In this document: in pieces, positions 1-5,134 of the stretch
How the letters are laid out: every line of letters begins with the position of its first letter
How positions within the stretch are numbered: the first letter of the stretch is position 1
DNA from: Acidobacteriota bacterium
Lineage (GTDB): Bacteria > Acidobacteriota > Terriglobia > Terriglobales > Acidobacteriaceae
Assembly (NCBI GenBank): GCA_021778815.1
Contig: JAJYBW010000269.1
Location: 1-5,134 of the forward strand
Direction of reading: 5' to 3'
DNA: 5,134 bases
Program-made: the position numbers and the translations under genes
Notes under the pieces: model-generated
Told to the model about the DNA's origin: nothing
Seen by the model: the letters and a program-made list of their open reading frames with translations, nothing else
Databases searched by the model: none

Positions 1-21
1 GTGTCAGTCTTTCAGATTCCG

Positions 22-504
22 TCACCATTGCGAATAGGGTTCACCGTTGCTGCCAACCAGGTCGGAACCGCTGTGGACATCGTTGATGCCGGTCTGCGAT
101 TGATCGACACTGGTGTAGGCGTCCGATTGGTCCGCATTCCAGGTGGTGCTGCTGTGGGTCATTGGGTCGACGGGAAGAGACTTGAGATAGCCGGCCTGTA
201 CCAGGTCATCGAGCGACTGCGGAGCGGCCTCTTTATCCTCCGTATATTGCTCGATGGCATCGCGCATGGTGTGCAGGTCTTCGCGCAGGGCTGCTTCTTT
301 CGCGCTGCGGATAGCGGAGATGAAACTGGGAACGGCAATCGCCATGAGGACCGCCATGATGGCCATGACGACCATCAGCTCGACCAGCGTAAACCCCCGC
401 TGTCTGCCAGATGGCTTTTCCGCCGTCGCCAATGGATTCCAGCGACGTCGTTGGAAGAGCCTGGTGCGGGATTGGCCCGGCATTGATTGTTTCGCGGCTA
501 CCAT
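22..504 (-). CDS. GspG-like pseudopilin (type II secretion / type IV pilus-like), second copy
   Basis: A 160-residue prepilin-like protein. Residues 31-47 carry a class III signal: basic PSGRQRG followed by FTLVELMVVM. The prepilin peptidase would cut after Gly37, leaving Phe38 as +1 and Glu42 as the conserved Glu5. A hydrophobic helix follows (to about residue 57), then an amphipathic stretch with LREDLHTMRDAIEQY, the SLPVDPMT motif and a C-terminal DVHSGSD...GEPYSQW segment. The mature length of about 123 residues and the GspG-type ending fit a major pseudopilin that assembles into a periplasmic fibre. The ATG overlaps the end of the upstream pseudopilin gene by 7 bases, which suggests translational coupling. 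The Shine-Dalgarno match is weak, and Met8 is an alternative start. The 37-residue leader is longer than the usual 5-25 residues. The family is secure; GspG rather than another T4P-like minor pilin is inferred. Confidence 0.88.
   Translation of the reverse strand: MVAAKQSMPGQSRTRLFQRRRWNPLATAEKPSGRQRGFTLVELMVVMAIMAVLMAIAVPSFISAIRSAKEAALREDLHTMRDAIEQYTEDKEAAPQSLDDLVQAGYLKSLPVDPMTHSSTTWNADQSDAYTSVDQSQTGINDVHSGSDLVGSNGEPYSQW
437..456. repeat. 20-bp near-perfect palindrome in second pseudopilin leader
   Basis: TTCCAGCGAC at 437-446 faces GTCGTTGGAA at 447-456. Nine of the ten base pairs are Watson-Crick and one (442 with 451) is a G-T pair. There is no spacer. It lies in the stretch that encodes the FQRRRWN part of the leader. 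It could be a protein binding site, a remnant of a mobile palindrome or chance. Confidence 0.35.
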
Positions 505-1058
505 GTGTTGTACTTTGTCCCGTCCAGGGCTGTCCCGTCAGAGGCGGAGTGCACGTCGAAAACATCCTGCCCGCCCCAGGAATCGCTATCCGGATCATCC
601 TGCATGGAGCGCAGCACCCAATCTTTTTTCCCTGTCATTGGATCGATTGGAATCTGGCGCAAAAACTTCACCTTCTTGCCTTGCACGTCCACGCCGTTGA
701 CCAGGGTATCCATGTCCGGCGGGTAGCCATTGCTGTCAATCGAAACCTGAAAGGCCTTGCGATCTGCCGCGTCCTTGTACTTGTCGATGGCACGCCGCAT
801 GGTCCAAAGTTCGTCGCGAAGAACTTGCTCTTTTTGCCGCTGAATCTGAAAGCGTGCGATCGGATAGGCCACCGAGGCCAGAATCGCAAGGATGGCCACC
901 GTTACGATCAGCTCCACCAGGGACAAGCCCTGCTCGCCGCGTCGTGCGATCGCATCGACCGCGTGATTTGGTGAAATCCCAGGTCTCAAAATCGAGACCT
1001 GGGGCACCCATATGTCGCTCTGGTTGCCGCGGTTCGCACCCATCCTATTCGACTCCAT
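498..1058 (-). CDS. GspG-like pseudopilin, first copy, with unusually long leader
   Basis: A 186-residue prepilin-like protein. The class III signal is ARRGEQG followed by LSLVELIVTVAILAILASVAYP. Cleavage after Gly44 would leave Leu45 at +1 (Phe or Met is more usual) and Glu49 as Glu5. After the helix come LRDELWTMRRAIDKYKD, a long middle region with YPPDMDTLV, the QIPIDPMTGKKDW motif and a C-terminal DVHSASDGTALDGTKYNTW. It shares with its downstream neighbour the LR-D/E-L-TMR-AI-Y pattern, P-V/I-DPMT and DVHS-SD ending, so the two look like diverged paralogues. The start is supported by AGGGAG nine bases upstream, 26 bp after the secretin stop. Residues about 18-28 of the leader are encoded by a palindromic repeat (978-1003), so the leader may have grown by an in-frame insertion. 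It should act with the secretin and the second pseudopilin in one export machine. Confidence 0.88.
   Translation of the reverse strand: MESNRMGANRGNQSDIWVPQVSILRPGISPNHAVDAIARRGEQGLSLVELIVTVAILAILASVAYPIARFQIQRQKEQVLRDELWTMRRAIDKYKDAADRKAFQVSIDSNGYPPDMDTLVNGVDVQGKKVKFLRQIPIDPMTGKKDWVLRSMQDDPDSDSWGGQDVFDVHSASDGTALDGTKYNTW
978..1009. repeat. REP-like palindromic element inside a coding region
   Basis: CCCAGGTCTC (978-987) and GAGACCTGGG (994-1003) form a perfect 10-bp stem around a six-base loop, AAAATC. GGGGCACCC follows directly (1001-1009). The whole unit lies in frame in the leader of the first pseudopilin and encodes roughly VPQVSILRPG. Its layout resembles small palindromes starting GGGTGCCCC that I recall being scattered through acidobacterial genomes; that resemblance is from memory and untested. 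It is too far from any gene end to be a terminator and is not followed by a T run. Confidence 0.55.
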
Positions 1059-1067
1059 GGCGAAGCG

Positions 1068-1073
1068 CTCCCT
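1068..1073 (-). promoter_or_regulatory. Ribosome binding site of first pseudopilin
   Basis: AGGGAG on the minus strand lies nine bases before the ATG at 1058. It supports that start rather than Met6 or a start beyond the palindrome, where no in-frame ATG or GTG exists before the prepilin signal. Confidence 0.6.
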
Positions 1074-1084
1074 ACTTCTCCAGC

Positions 1085-3568
1085 TTACTGCACATGGACG
1101 ATAGCTGGGGAGCCCGCAAGCACGGGCAGGATCGCTTGCGCGCTGTTGCGTGCGGCTGCTTTGGTCACCTGCACGGTGGCATCGCCGGGGGCCTTGGCCA
1201 GGAATGTCAGGGTAACCAAGTTGCCGTTGCCGGTGATGCCTTTCACGCCCGGTGGACGCGAGGTGCTGATGGTGACATCGCCATTACCTTCATCCCGATG
1301 CACAGTGGCCGTGGTCTGGCCGTCTTTCGCCAGCAGGTTGCCGGTGTCGACGTTGATCAGCTCAAGAACTTTGGGGTCGTAGTGCAGTTGCGTCGGCACA
1401 GAGAAAACATCATTGCCTCCGGTCAGGTCCATCTGCATCTGGAATGTGCTGCCGACTTTATGCACGCTCTGTTGCGGCGCGAACGAAAGCGTCATCGGAG
1501 ACCCCGCAGCCGCAGGCGCCGGACTTTCTCCGGCGGTTTGCATATTCTGCGCCATCTGAGATACCGCTTGATTCGCCGCTTGGGCAGCGCCCACCGGCGG
1601 GGTGCTCGGCTCAAATGTCAGCGCGCCGTGACCGGTGCGGGTGATCAAAGCCGAAGAAACATCCGGGGTCTGCGGCACCTGGCGCAGGCTGACATTTGTT
1701 CCCGTTCCAGTATCGATGGTGCGCAGGTTCAGGGGGCTCAAATCAATGCCGCGAACCAGATGAGGAATCAGCACGAAGACGATTTCGTCGTTCACCGTTT
1801 CCGTTTGTTGCGAGCTGAACAGATACTTGATGAGCGGAATCTCTCCCAGTCCCGGCGTGCCTCCGACGGTCAAACTTTCGGAGTGCTGCAGGATGCCGCC
1901 CAGCAGGTTGGCCTGGCCTTCTTTCATGCGGATGACCTGCTGCAAATCCTGCTGTCCGATGACCGGCTGCTCAATTCCACCCAGGTTGCTGTAGCTGGTG
2001 ATGTTGGAGACGACGATGTGAAGCTTCATGGAAACGTCGCCGTCGTAGTGGATGGTGGGCTGCATTTCAATATTCACGCCGACGTCGATATACGAAAACT
2101 GCGTGCTGACCAGCGGACTGATGCCGGCTGCGGCGATGCCGGCACCGGGAGAGAACGAACCGGTGGCGATTGGAACTTTGGACCCGATCTTCAGCGTCGC
2201 CTTTTCGCCATCGACCGCGCGAATTTGCGGGTTTTGCAGGACGCGCGTGTCGGAGTCCGTGAGCAGCATGTTCAACGTGGCTGCGCCGATGCTGATGCCA
2301 AAATTCGTGGCGTTCAAATTGCCCAGATCGTTCACCGTAAGGCTGCCCGTTGTGCCTGTTGTGGGTGTAGTCCCCGTGGTTGGTGTCGTGGCCGATGTCG
2401 TTGCGGCGGTGGAGCTTTGCAGCTGAACGCCGATCGAACCGGGCAACTGCAGACCAATATTGCGCAGCAGGTCCTTATTCACTTCCAGGACGGCAATATC
2501 GACGACCACTTCCGGCTTGGCCTTATCCAAATCGTCGATGATCTTCTGCGCCAGCAGCAGCTGATCCGGAGTGCCGCGCATCACGATGGCATTCTGGCTG
2601 GGCACCGCCTGCATTTTTACCGTTGTGTCCATCAGGTTGCGGACGGCATTCAGCACTTCATTCAGATCGTTGGCCTGGGTTATGTTTCCCAGATAAAACG
2701 TCTGCACCGCCTGCGCTTCCAGCTCGGTGCGTTTCGTGCGCGTATCCGCAGCCACAAAGATGGTGTCAGAGGTGACGGGACGCCAGAATGTCTGTGATAC
2801 GAAAGCGACGCTCCGAAGAGCGTCGGCTAGCGTCACCCGATCGAGATCGATCGGGATTCGCTTGGAAGTGTAGTCGGGGTCGAACAGAACGTTGATGCCG
2901 GCGAGCTTGCCGATGGTTTTGTAGATTTCCTTGGTGTCGGCCACCATGTGAATGGTCAGCGGCTCATCGGAAAGCGGCTTCAAATGTAGCGGACCGCCCA
3001 GGTCCTGAAGTTGCCGCTGGTTGGCCGCGGAGTTGAGGCTTGAGTGATCCGATTCCGCCGCGGGGGCACTGGACCCGTTGATCTTGGCGCGGGTGCGGTC
3101 CGCCTCTTGGCGTGCTTGCTCGTACGTTGGATCAATTTCCAGGGCACGCAGAAAATCTGTCAAGGCGTCGTTCAGTTGCCCTTGATCGCGCAGCTTTTTG
3201 CCCAACTCGACGTATTGCGCCGCCGCCTGGAAGCGAAGCCGGGAATAGGCTTCCTTGTACTCCATGTCCTTGGGCTTTGCCAGCCATGCCTGACGGTAGT
3301 TCTGGTAGGCCGTGATGTAGTCTTCGCGAATTTCAGCCTGCCTGCCCTGCTTGAAATATTTCTTGGCGGCGTCCGCGTGTAGCGGTGAAAATGTGCCTTG
3401 GATCGCGAATGCGACCAGAATCAAGCAAAGCCAGCCGAACAGGCGCACGAAACGTGAGAGGGGCAAACCAGGGTGCGCGCAGGACGACGAAGCGTCGGTG
3501 GGACATGCGAGCGGGTGCGAACTTGCGGCGATATCAAAATTCCGATCGCGAGAAAGAGTAAAAGGCAT
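1085..3568 (-). CDS. TPR-secretin-cohesin protein, GspD/PilQ-like outer-membrane channel
   Basis: 827 residues from the chosen ATG. In order: a basic-hydrophobic signal segment (about 38-60, RFVRLFGWLCLILVAFAIQG); two TPR-like repeats (about 65-98 and 115-150); a linker; an STN/N0-type domain (about 203-274); a short secretin_N domain (about 286-349, with VPSQNAIVMRGTPDQ); and the secretin barrel (about 354-606). The barrel contains VDIAVLEVN, NPQIRAVDGEKATLKIGSKVPI, GGILQ, TPGLGEIPLIKYLFSS and EIVFVLIPHLVR. A Thr-rich insert sits at about 385-409. After an Ala/Gln-rich linker comes a cohesin-like beta domain (about 691-827, with YDPKVLELINVDTGNLL). The secretin would multimerise as the outer-membrane gate through which substrates or a pilus pass; the pseudopilins follow immediately. 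The frame is open up to 3976, but that would run antisense into smpB. The start is uncertain: ATG 3568 leaves a long n-region and has no good Shine-Dalgarno. Alternatives are ATG 3589, TTG 3466 and GTG 3448. The family call is secure; the cargo is unknown. Confidence 0.92.
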   Translation of the reverse strand: MPFTLSRDRNFDIAASSHPLACPTDASSSCAHPGLPLSRFVRLFGWLCLILVAFAIQGTFSPLHADAAKKYFKQGRQAEIREDYITAYQNYRQAWLAKPKDMEYKEAYSRLRFQAAAQYVELGKKLRDQGQLNDALTDFLRALEIDPTYEQARQEADRTRAKINGSSAPAAESDHSSLNSAANQRQLQDLGGPLHLKPLSDEPLTIHMVADTKEIYKTIGKLAGINVLFDPDYTSKRIPIDLDRVTLADALRSVAFVSQTFWRPVTSDTIFVAADTRTKRTELEAQAVQTFYLGNITQANDLNEVLNAVRNLMDTTVKMQAVPSQNAIVMRGTPDQLLLAQKIIDDLDKAKPEVVVDIAVLEVNKDLLRNIGLQLPGSIGVQLQSSTAATTSATTPTTGTTPTTGTTGSLTVNDLGNLNATNFGISIGAATLNMLLTDSDTRVLQNPQIRAVDGEKATLKIGSKVPIATGSFSPGAGIAAAGISPLVSTQFSYIDVGVNIEMQPTIHYDGDVSMKLHIVVSNITSYSNLGGIEQPVIGQQDLQQVIRMKEGQANLLGGILQHSESLTVGGTPGLGEIPLIKYLFSSQQTETVNDEIVFVLIPHLVRGIDLSPLNLRTIDTGTGTNVSLRQVPQTPDVSSALITRTGHGALTFEPSTPPVGAAQAANQAVSQMAQNMQTAGESPAPAAAGSPMTLSFAPQQSVHKVGSTFQMQMDLTGGNDVFSVPTQLHYDPKVLELINVDTGNLLAKDGQTTATVHRDEGNGDVTISTSRPPGVKGITGNGNLVTLTFLAKAPGDATVQVTKAAARNSAQAILPVLAGSPAIVHVQ
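2342..2416 (-). repeat. Thr-rich low-complexity insert in the secretin domain
   Basis: The stretch encodes SSTAATTSATT followed by near-repeats of TPTTGT and ends GTTG. It lies between the first strands of the secretin barrel (GLQLPGSIGVQLQ) and the NFGISIGAATLNML segment. Such a segment is likely a disordered loop. The near-repeated codons suggest growth by slippage, so its length probably varies between strains. Confidence 0.5.
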
Positions 3569-3863
3569 GAATTCTGCGCATCCCGGCATTGTTAACAAAC
3601 TCGAACGACCAGCGACTGTTTCGCTCAAGCCAATGCAGCGGTTCGTTACCATCACTATACCATTGGGAGGTCGGACTGGCGGGGCCTGCCGCCCGTTATC
3701 GACTGGCGTCACGAGTGGCGTAATTTGCGTGCTAGCATGAGAAATTGCAGCGACTTTTGTGGCGTCGAAGGGGTTGAGGCCCGCTCCTGATAACCCTAGG
3801 TCGCAGGAGCCTGCAAACCCGCTAGTTTTCTTCGCATTCGCGTGAAGCGGAAAACGTTCAATC
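3569..3863. other. Divergent intergenic region between secretin and smpB
   Basis: These 295 bases separate two outward-facing genes and must hold promoters for both. The minus strand has one reasonable -10 (TATAGT, 3654-3659). For smpB I see only weak candidates, such as GATAAC at 3789-3794 without a good -35. Two short symmetric sequences are present: a 12-bp imperfect palindrome, CGTGCTAGCATG (3728-3739), and GCAGG-AG-CCTGC (3803-3814). Either could be an operator, but neither is strong. The minus-strand frame stays open through the region, yet its translation shows no recognisable domain. Confidence 0.5.
3654..3659 (-). promoter_or_regulatory. Candidate -10 element for the secretin operon
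   Basis: TATAGT on the minus strand matches five of six bases of the TATAAT consensus and lies about 85 bases before the secretin ATG at 3568. No good -35 box is present at 16-18 bases upstream (the sequence there is near CCGCCA). This is a motif match only. Confidence 0.25.
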
Positions 3864-4397
3864 ATGCCACGCCCAACTACCAATTTGATTCCAAATCCGC
3901 CGAAGAAGCCCAAGCCGCGGGATCCTGTCGCCTCCGGTGAGAGAGATGCGGCCCAGAACCGCCAGGCTGGCCACAATTATTTTTTGTTGGAAAAGTTTGA
4001 GGCGGGTGTGGTGCTGCGCGGAACGGAAGTGAAGTCGATTCGCGAAGGCAAGGCGAATCTGCGCGATGCCTACGGCCTGGTCAAGGATGGGGAAGCGTTT
4101 TTGCTGAATCTGCATATTGGGGCGTACTCCCACAGCGGGTATAGCAGCCACGAAGAGATGCGCACGCGCAAGCTGCTGTTGCACGGCGAGGAAGTGCGCA
4201 AGCTGCTGGGCAAGGTGCAGCAGAAGGGGCTGACGCTGATTCCGACTCGGCTGTACTTTCGCAACGGCCGCGTGAAATGTGAGATTGCCGTGGCCAAAGG
4301 AAAGCAAAACTGGGATAAGCGGGAGACCGAGCGACGCCGCGAAGACGACCGTGATGCGCGGTCTGCCATTGCGGCCAGCAAGCGCCGCAACGCATAG
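3864..4397 (+). CDS. smpB: SsrA (tmRNA)-binding protein SmpB
   Basis: 177 residues. SmpB binds tmRNA and delivers it to stalled ribosomes, so that the unfinished protein is tagged for breakdown and the ribosome is freed; it acts in the cytoplasm. The conserved core is clear: NRQAGHNYFLLEKFEAGVVL (32-51), GTEVKSIREGKANLRDAY (53-70), the HEEMRTRKLLLH segment (96-107), LTLIPTRLYFRNGRVKCEIAVAKGKQNWDKRE (123-154) and a basic C-terminal tail (155-177, ending ASKRRNA) expected to enter the empty mRNA channel. About 30 residues rich in Pro and Lys precede the core, making it somewhat longer than the typical 150-165 residues. No in-frame ATG lies between this start and the core. The Shine-Dalgarno is weak. 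pepA follows after 46 bp. Confidence 0.97.
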   Translation: MPRPTTNLIPNPPKKPKPRDPVASGERDAAQNRQAGHNYFLLEKFEAGVVLRGTEVKSIREGKANLRDAYGLVKDGEAFLLNLHIGAYSHSGYSSHEEMRTRKLLLHGEEVRKLLGKVQQKGLTLIPTRLYFRNGRVKCEIAVAKGKQNWDKRETERRREDDRDARSAIAASKRRNA

Positions 4398-4424
4398 CGA
4401 AGAATCGTCGCCGGATGAAATTTG

Positions 4425-4430
4425 AAAGGA
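4425..4430 (+). promoter_or_regulatory. Ribosome binding site of pepA
   Basis: AAAGGA lies 13 bases before the ATG at 4444, somewhat farther than ideal. It is the only purine-rich match close to the start and supports that ATG. The intervening bases are A/T rich. No hairpin terminator is visible between smpB and this site. Confidence 0.45.
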
Positions 4431-4443
4431 ACAAAAAATTCTT

Positions 4444-5134
4444 ATGAAAACGAATGTGAAGTTTGAATCTCTGAAGTCTCTTGAGGCTGAAATCCTGGTG
4501 GTGCTGGCTACGGACGCCTCTACCTCGAAGGACAAGAACGCCGCAGCCGAGCCGGTGTTGCTGACGAAGGATGCGACGGTTGCGGGCGCCGATAAACCGG
4601 CGTTACAAAGCGGTGAATTTTCCGCGACATGGTGCGAGACGCTGCTGCTGTACGGGCCGGCGGAGTTGAAGGCGAAGAGGCTGCTGATTGTCGGCGTGGG
4701 GAAAGCTGCAAAGCTTTCGCTGGCGGAAATTCGCAAGGCTGCGGGATCTGCGGTTCGTTTTGCCAAGCCACGAAAAATTCGCCAGGTGACGTTTGTGCTG
4801 CCGGAATACGAGGGGCTGGATCTGGCCGAAGCCGCGCGGGCGGCGGTGGAAGGCGCGTTTGTTGGGGACTTCGATCCGGATACGTATAAATCTGACCGCA
4901 AGGATCGCTCGATCGAGCAGTTCACGGTGGTGGCGCCTGCCAGCGCGGATAAAAAATCGGTGGAGGCGGCATTCCGCGAAGGCGTGATCCTCGGGGAGTC
5001 GCAGAATTTTACGCGTGCGCTGGTGAATGAGCCGGGGAATAAGCTGACACCGACGATTTTAGGAGAGCGGGCTGCGGCGATGTGCAAAGAGCAGGGATTG
5101 CCCTGCGAGGTCCATAGCACAGAGAAGATCCAAG
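4444..5134 (+). CDS. pepA: Leucyl aminopeptidase (peptidase family M17), partial at the right edge
   Basis: The first 230 codons are open to the end of the window with no stop. M17 aminopeptidases are hexameric enzymes with two metal ions that release N-terminal residues, especially leucine, from peptides in the cytoplasm. Visible here is the N-terminal regulatory/oligomer domain, with the KRLLIVGVGK segment (79-87), AEIRKAAGSAV (94-104) and the FVGDFDPDTYKSD stretch (139-151). The family signature at the domain junction, ESQNFTRALVNEPGNKLTPTILGERA (185-210), corresponds to the usual AR-LVN-PPN-LTP pattern. The metal ligands and catalytic Lys/Arg lie in the missing C-terminal half, so activity cannot be judged. 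It starts 46 bp after smpB in the same direction and is probably co-transcribed with it. The only truncation is the window edge. Confidence 0.93.
   Translation, partial: MKTNVKFESLKSLEAEILVVLATDASTSKDKNAAAEPVLLTKDATVAGADKPALQSGEFSATWCETLLLYGPAELKAKRLLIVGVGKAAKLSLAEIRKAAGSAVRFAKPRKIRQVTFVLPEYEGLDLAEAARAAVEGAFVGDFDPDTYKSDRKDRSIEQFTVVAPASADKKSVEAAFREGVILGESQNFTRALVNEPGNKLTPTILGERAAAMCKEQGLPCEVHSTEKIQ

Noticed and set aside
1..486. A plus-strand open frame at the left edge
   Set aside because: It is antisense to the second pseudopilin, whose prepilin signal and C-terminal motifs are clear.
978..1003. The perfect hairpin as a transcription terminator
   Set aside because: It is inside a coding sequence, about 80 bases after that gene's start, and has no T run on either side.
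854..2797. A plus-strand open frame of 647 codons
   Set aside because: It lies antisense to the secretin and first pseudopilin, whose domains are unmistakable. Its translation is rich in Arg, His and Gln with no recognisable domain, as expected for the shadow of a GC-rich gene.
3569..3976. The 5' extension of the secretin frame to 3976
   Set aside because: It would overlap smpB on the opposite strand by 113 bp and would put more than 170 unrecognisable residues before the signal peptide.
4398..4443. A possible terminator between smpB and pepA
   Set aside because: The 46-base gap contains an A-rich stretch but no GC-rich stem before it.
3858..5120. A minus-strand open frame of 420 codons
   Set aside because: It is antisense to smpB and pepA, both clear family members. 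The product is Ser/Ala-rich with no recognisable domain.

Overview
The window holds five protein genes in two divergent groups around an intergenic region of about 295 bp (3569-3863). The left group, on the minus strand and read right to left, is a surface secretion/pilus cluster: a large secretin with an N-terminal TPR region and a C-terminal cohesin-like domain (3568 down to 1085), then two GspG-like pseudopilins (1058 down to 498 and 504 down to 22). The right group, on the plus strand, is smpB (3864-4397) followed by the start of a leucyl aminopeptidase of peptidase family M17 (4444 to the window end, cut off before its catalytic half).

The organism is a diderm bacterium, because it encodes an outer-membrane secretin. 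The fusion of TPR, secretin and cohesin domains, the tandem GspG-like pseudopilins and a palindrome ending in GGGGCACCC all remind me of Acidobacteriota (Terriglobia class). This placement is inference from memory and was not tested by a search.

The three minus-strand genes look like one operon. The gaps are 26 bp and then a 7-base overlap, and no terminator is visible between them. The secretin would form the outer-membrane channel. The pseudopilins would be cleaved by a prepilin peptidase and assembled into a short periplasmic fibre in a type II secretion or type IV pilus-like machine. The ATPase, platform protein and prepilin peptidase are not in this window. smpB and pepA are 46 bp apart without an obvious terminator and are probably co-transcribed. 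They are housekeeping genes for ribosome rescue and peptide turnover, with no evident link to the secretion genes.

The features most worth a second look are the cohesin-like domain on the secretin and a perfect 10-bp inverted repeat, resembling an interspersed palindromic element, that lies in frame inside the leader of the first pseudopilin. A second near-perfect 20-bp palindrome lies in the leader of the other pseudopilin. I found no CRISPR array, insertion sequence, tRNA or rRNA. I saw no convincing evidence for a wholly new system; the genes belong to recognisable families.
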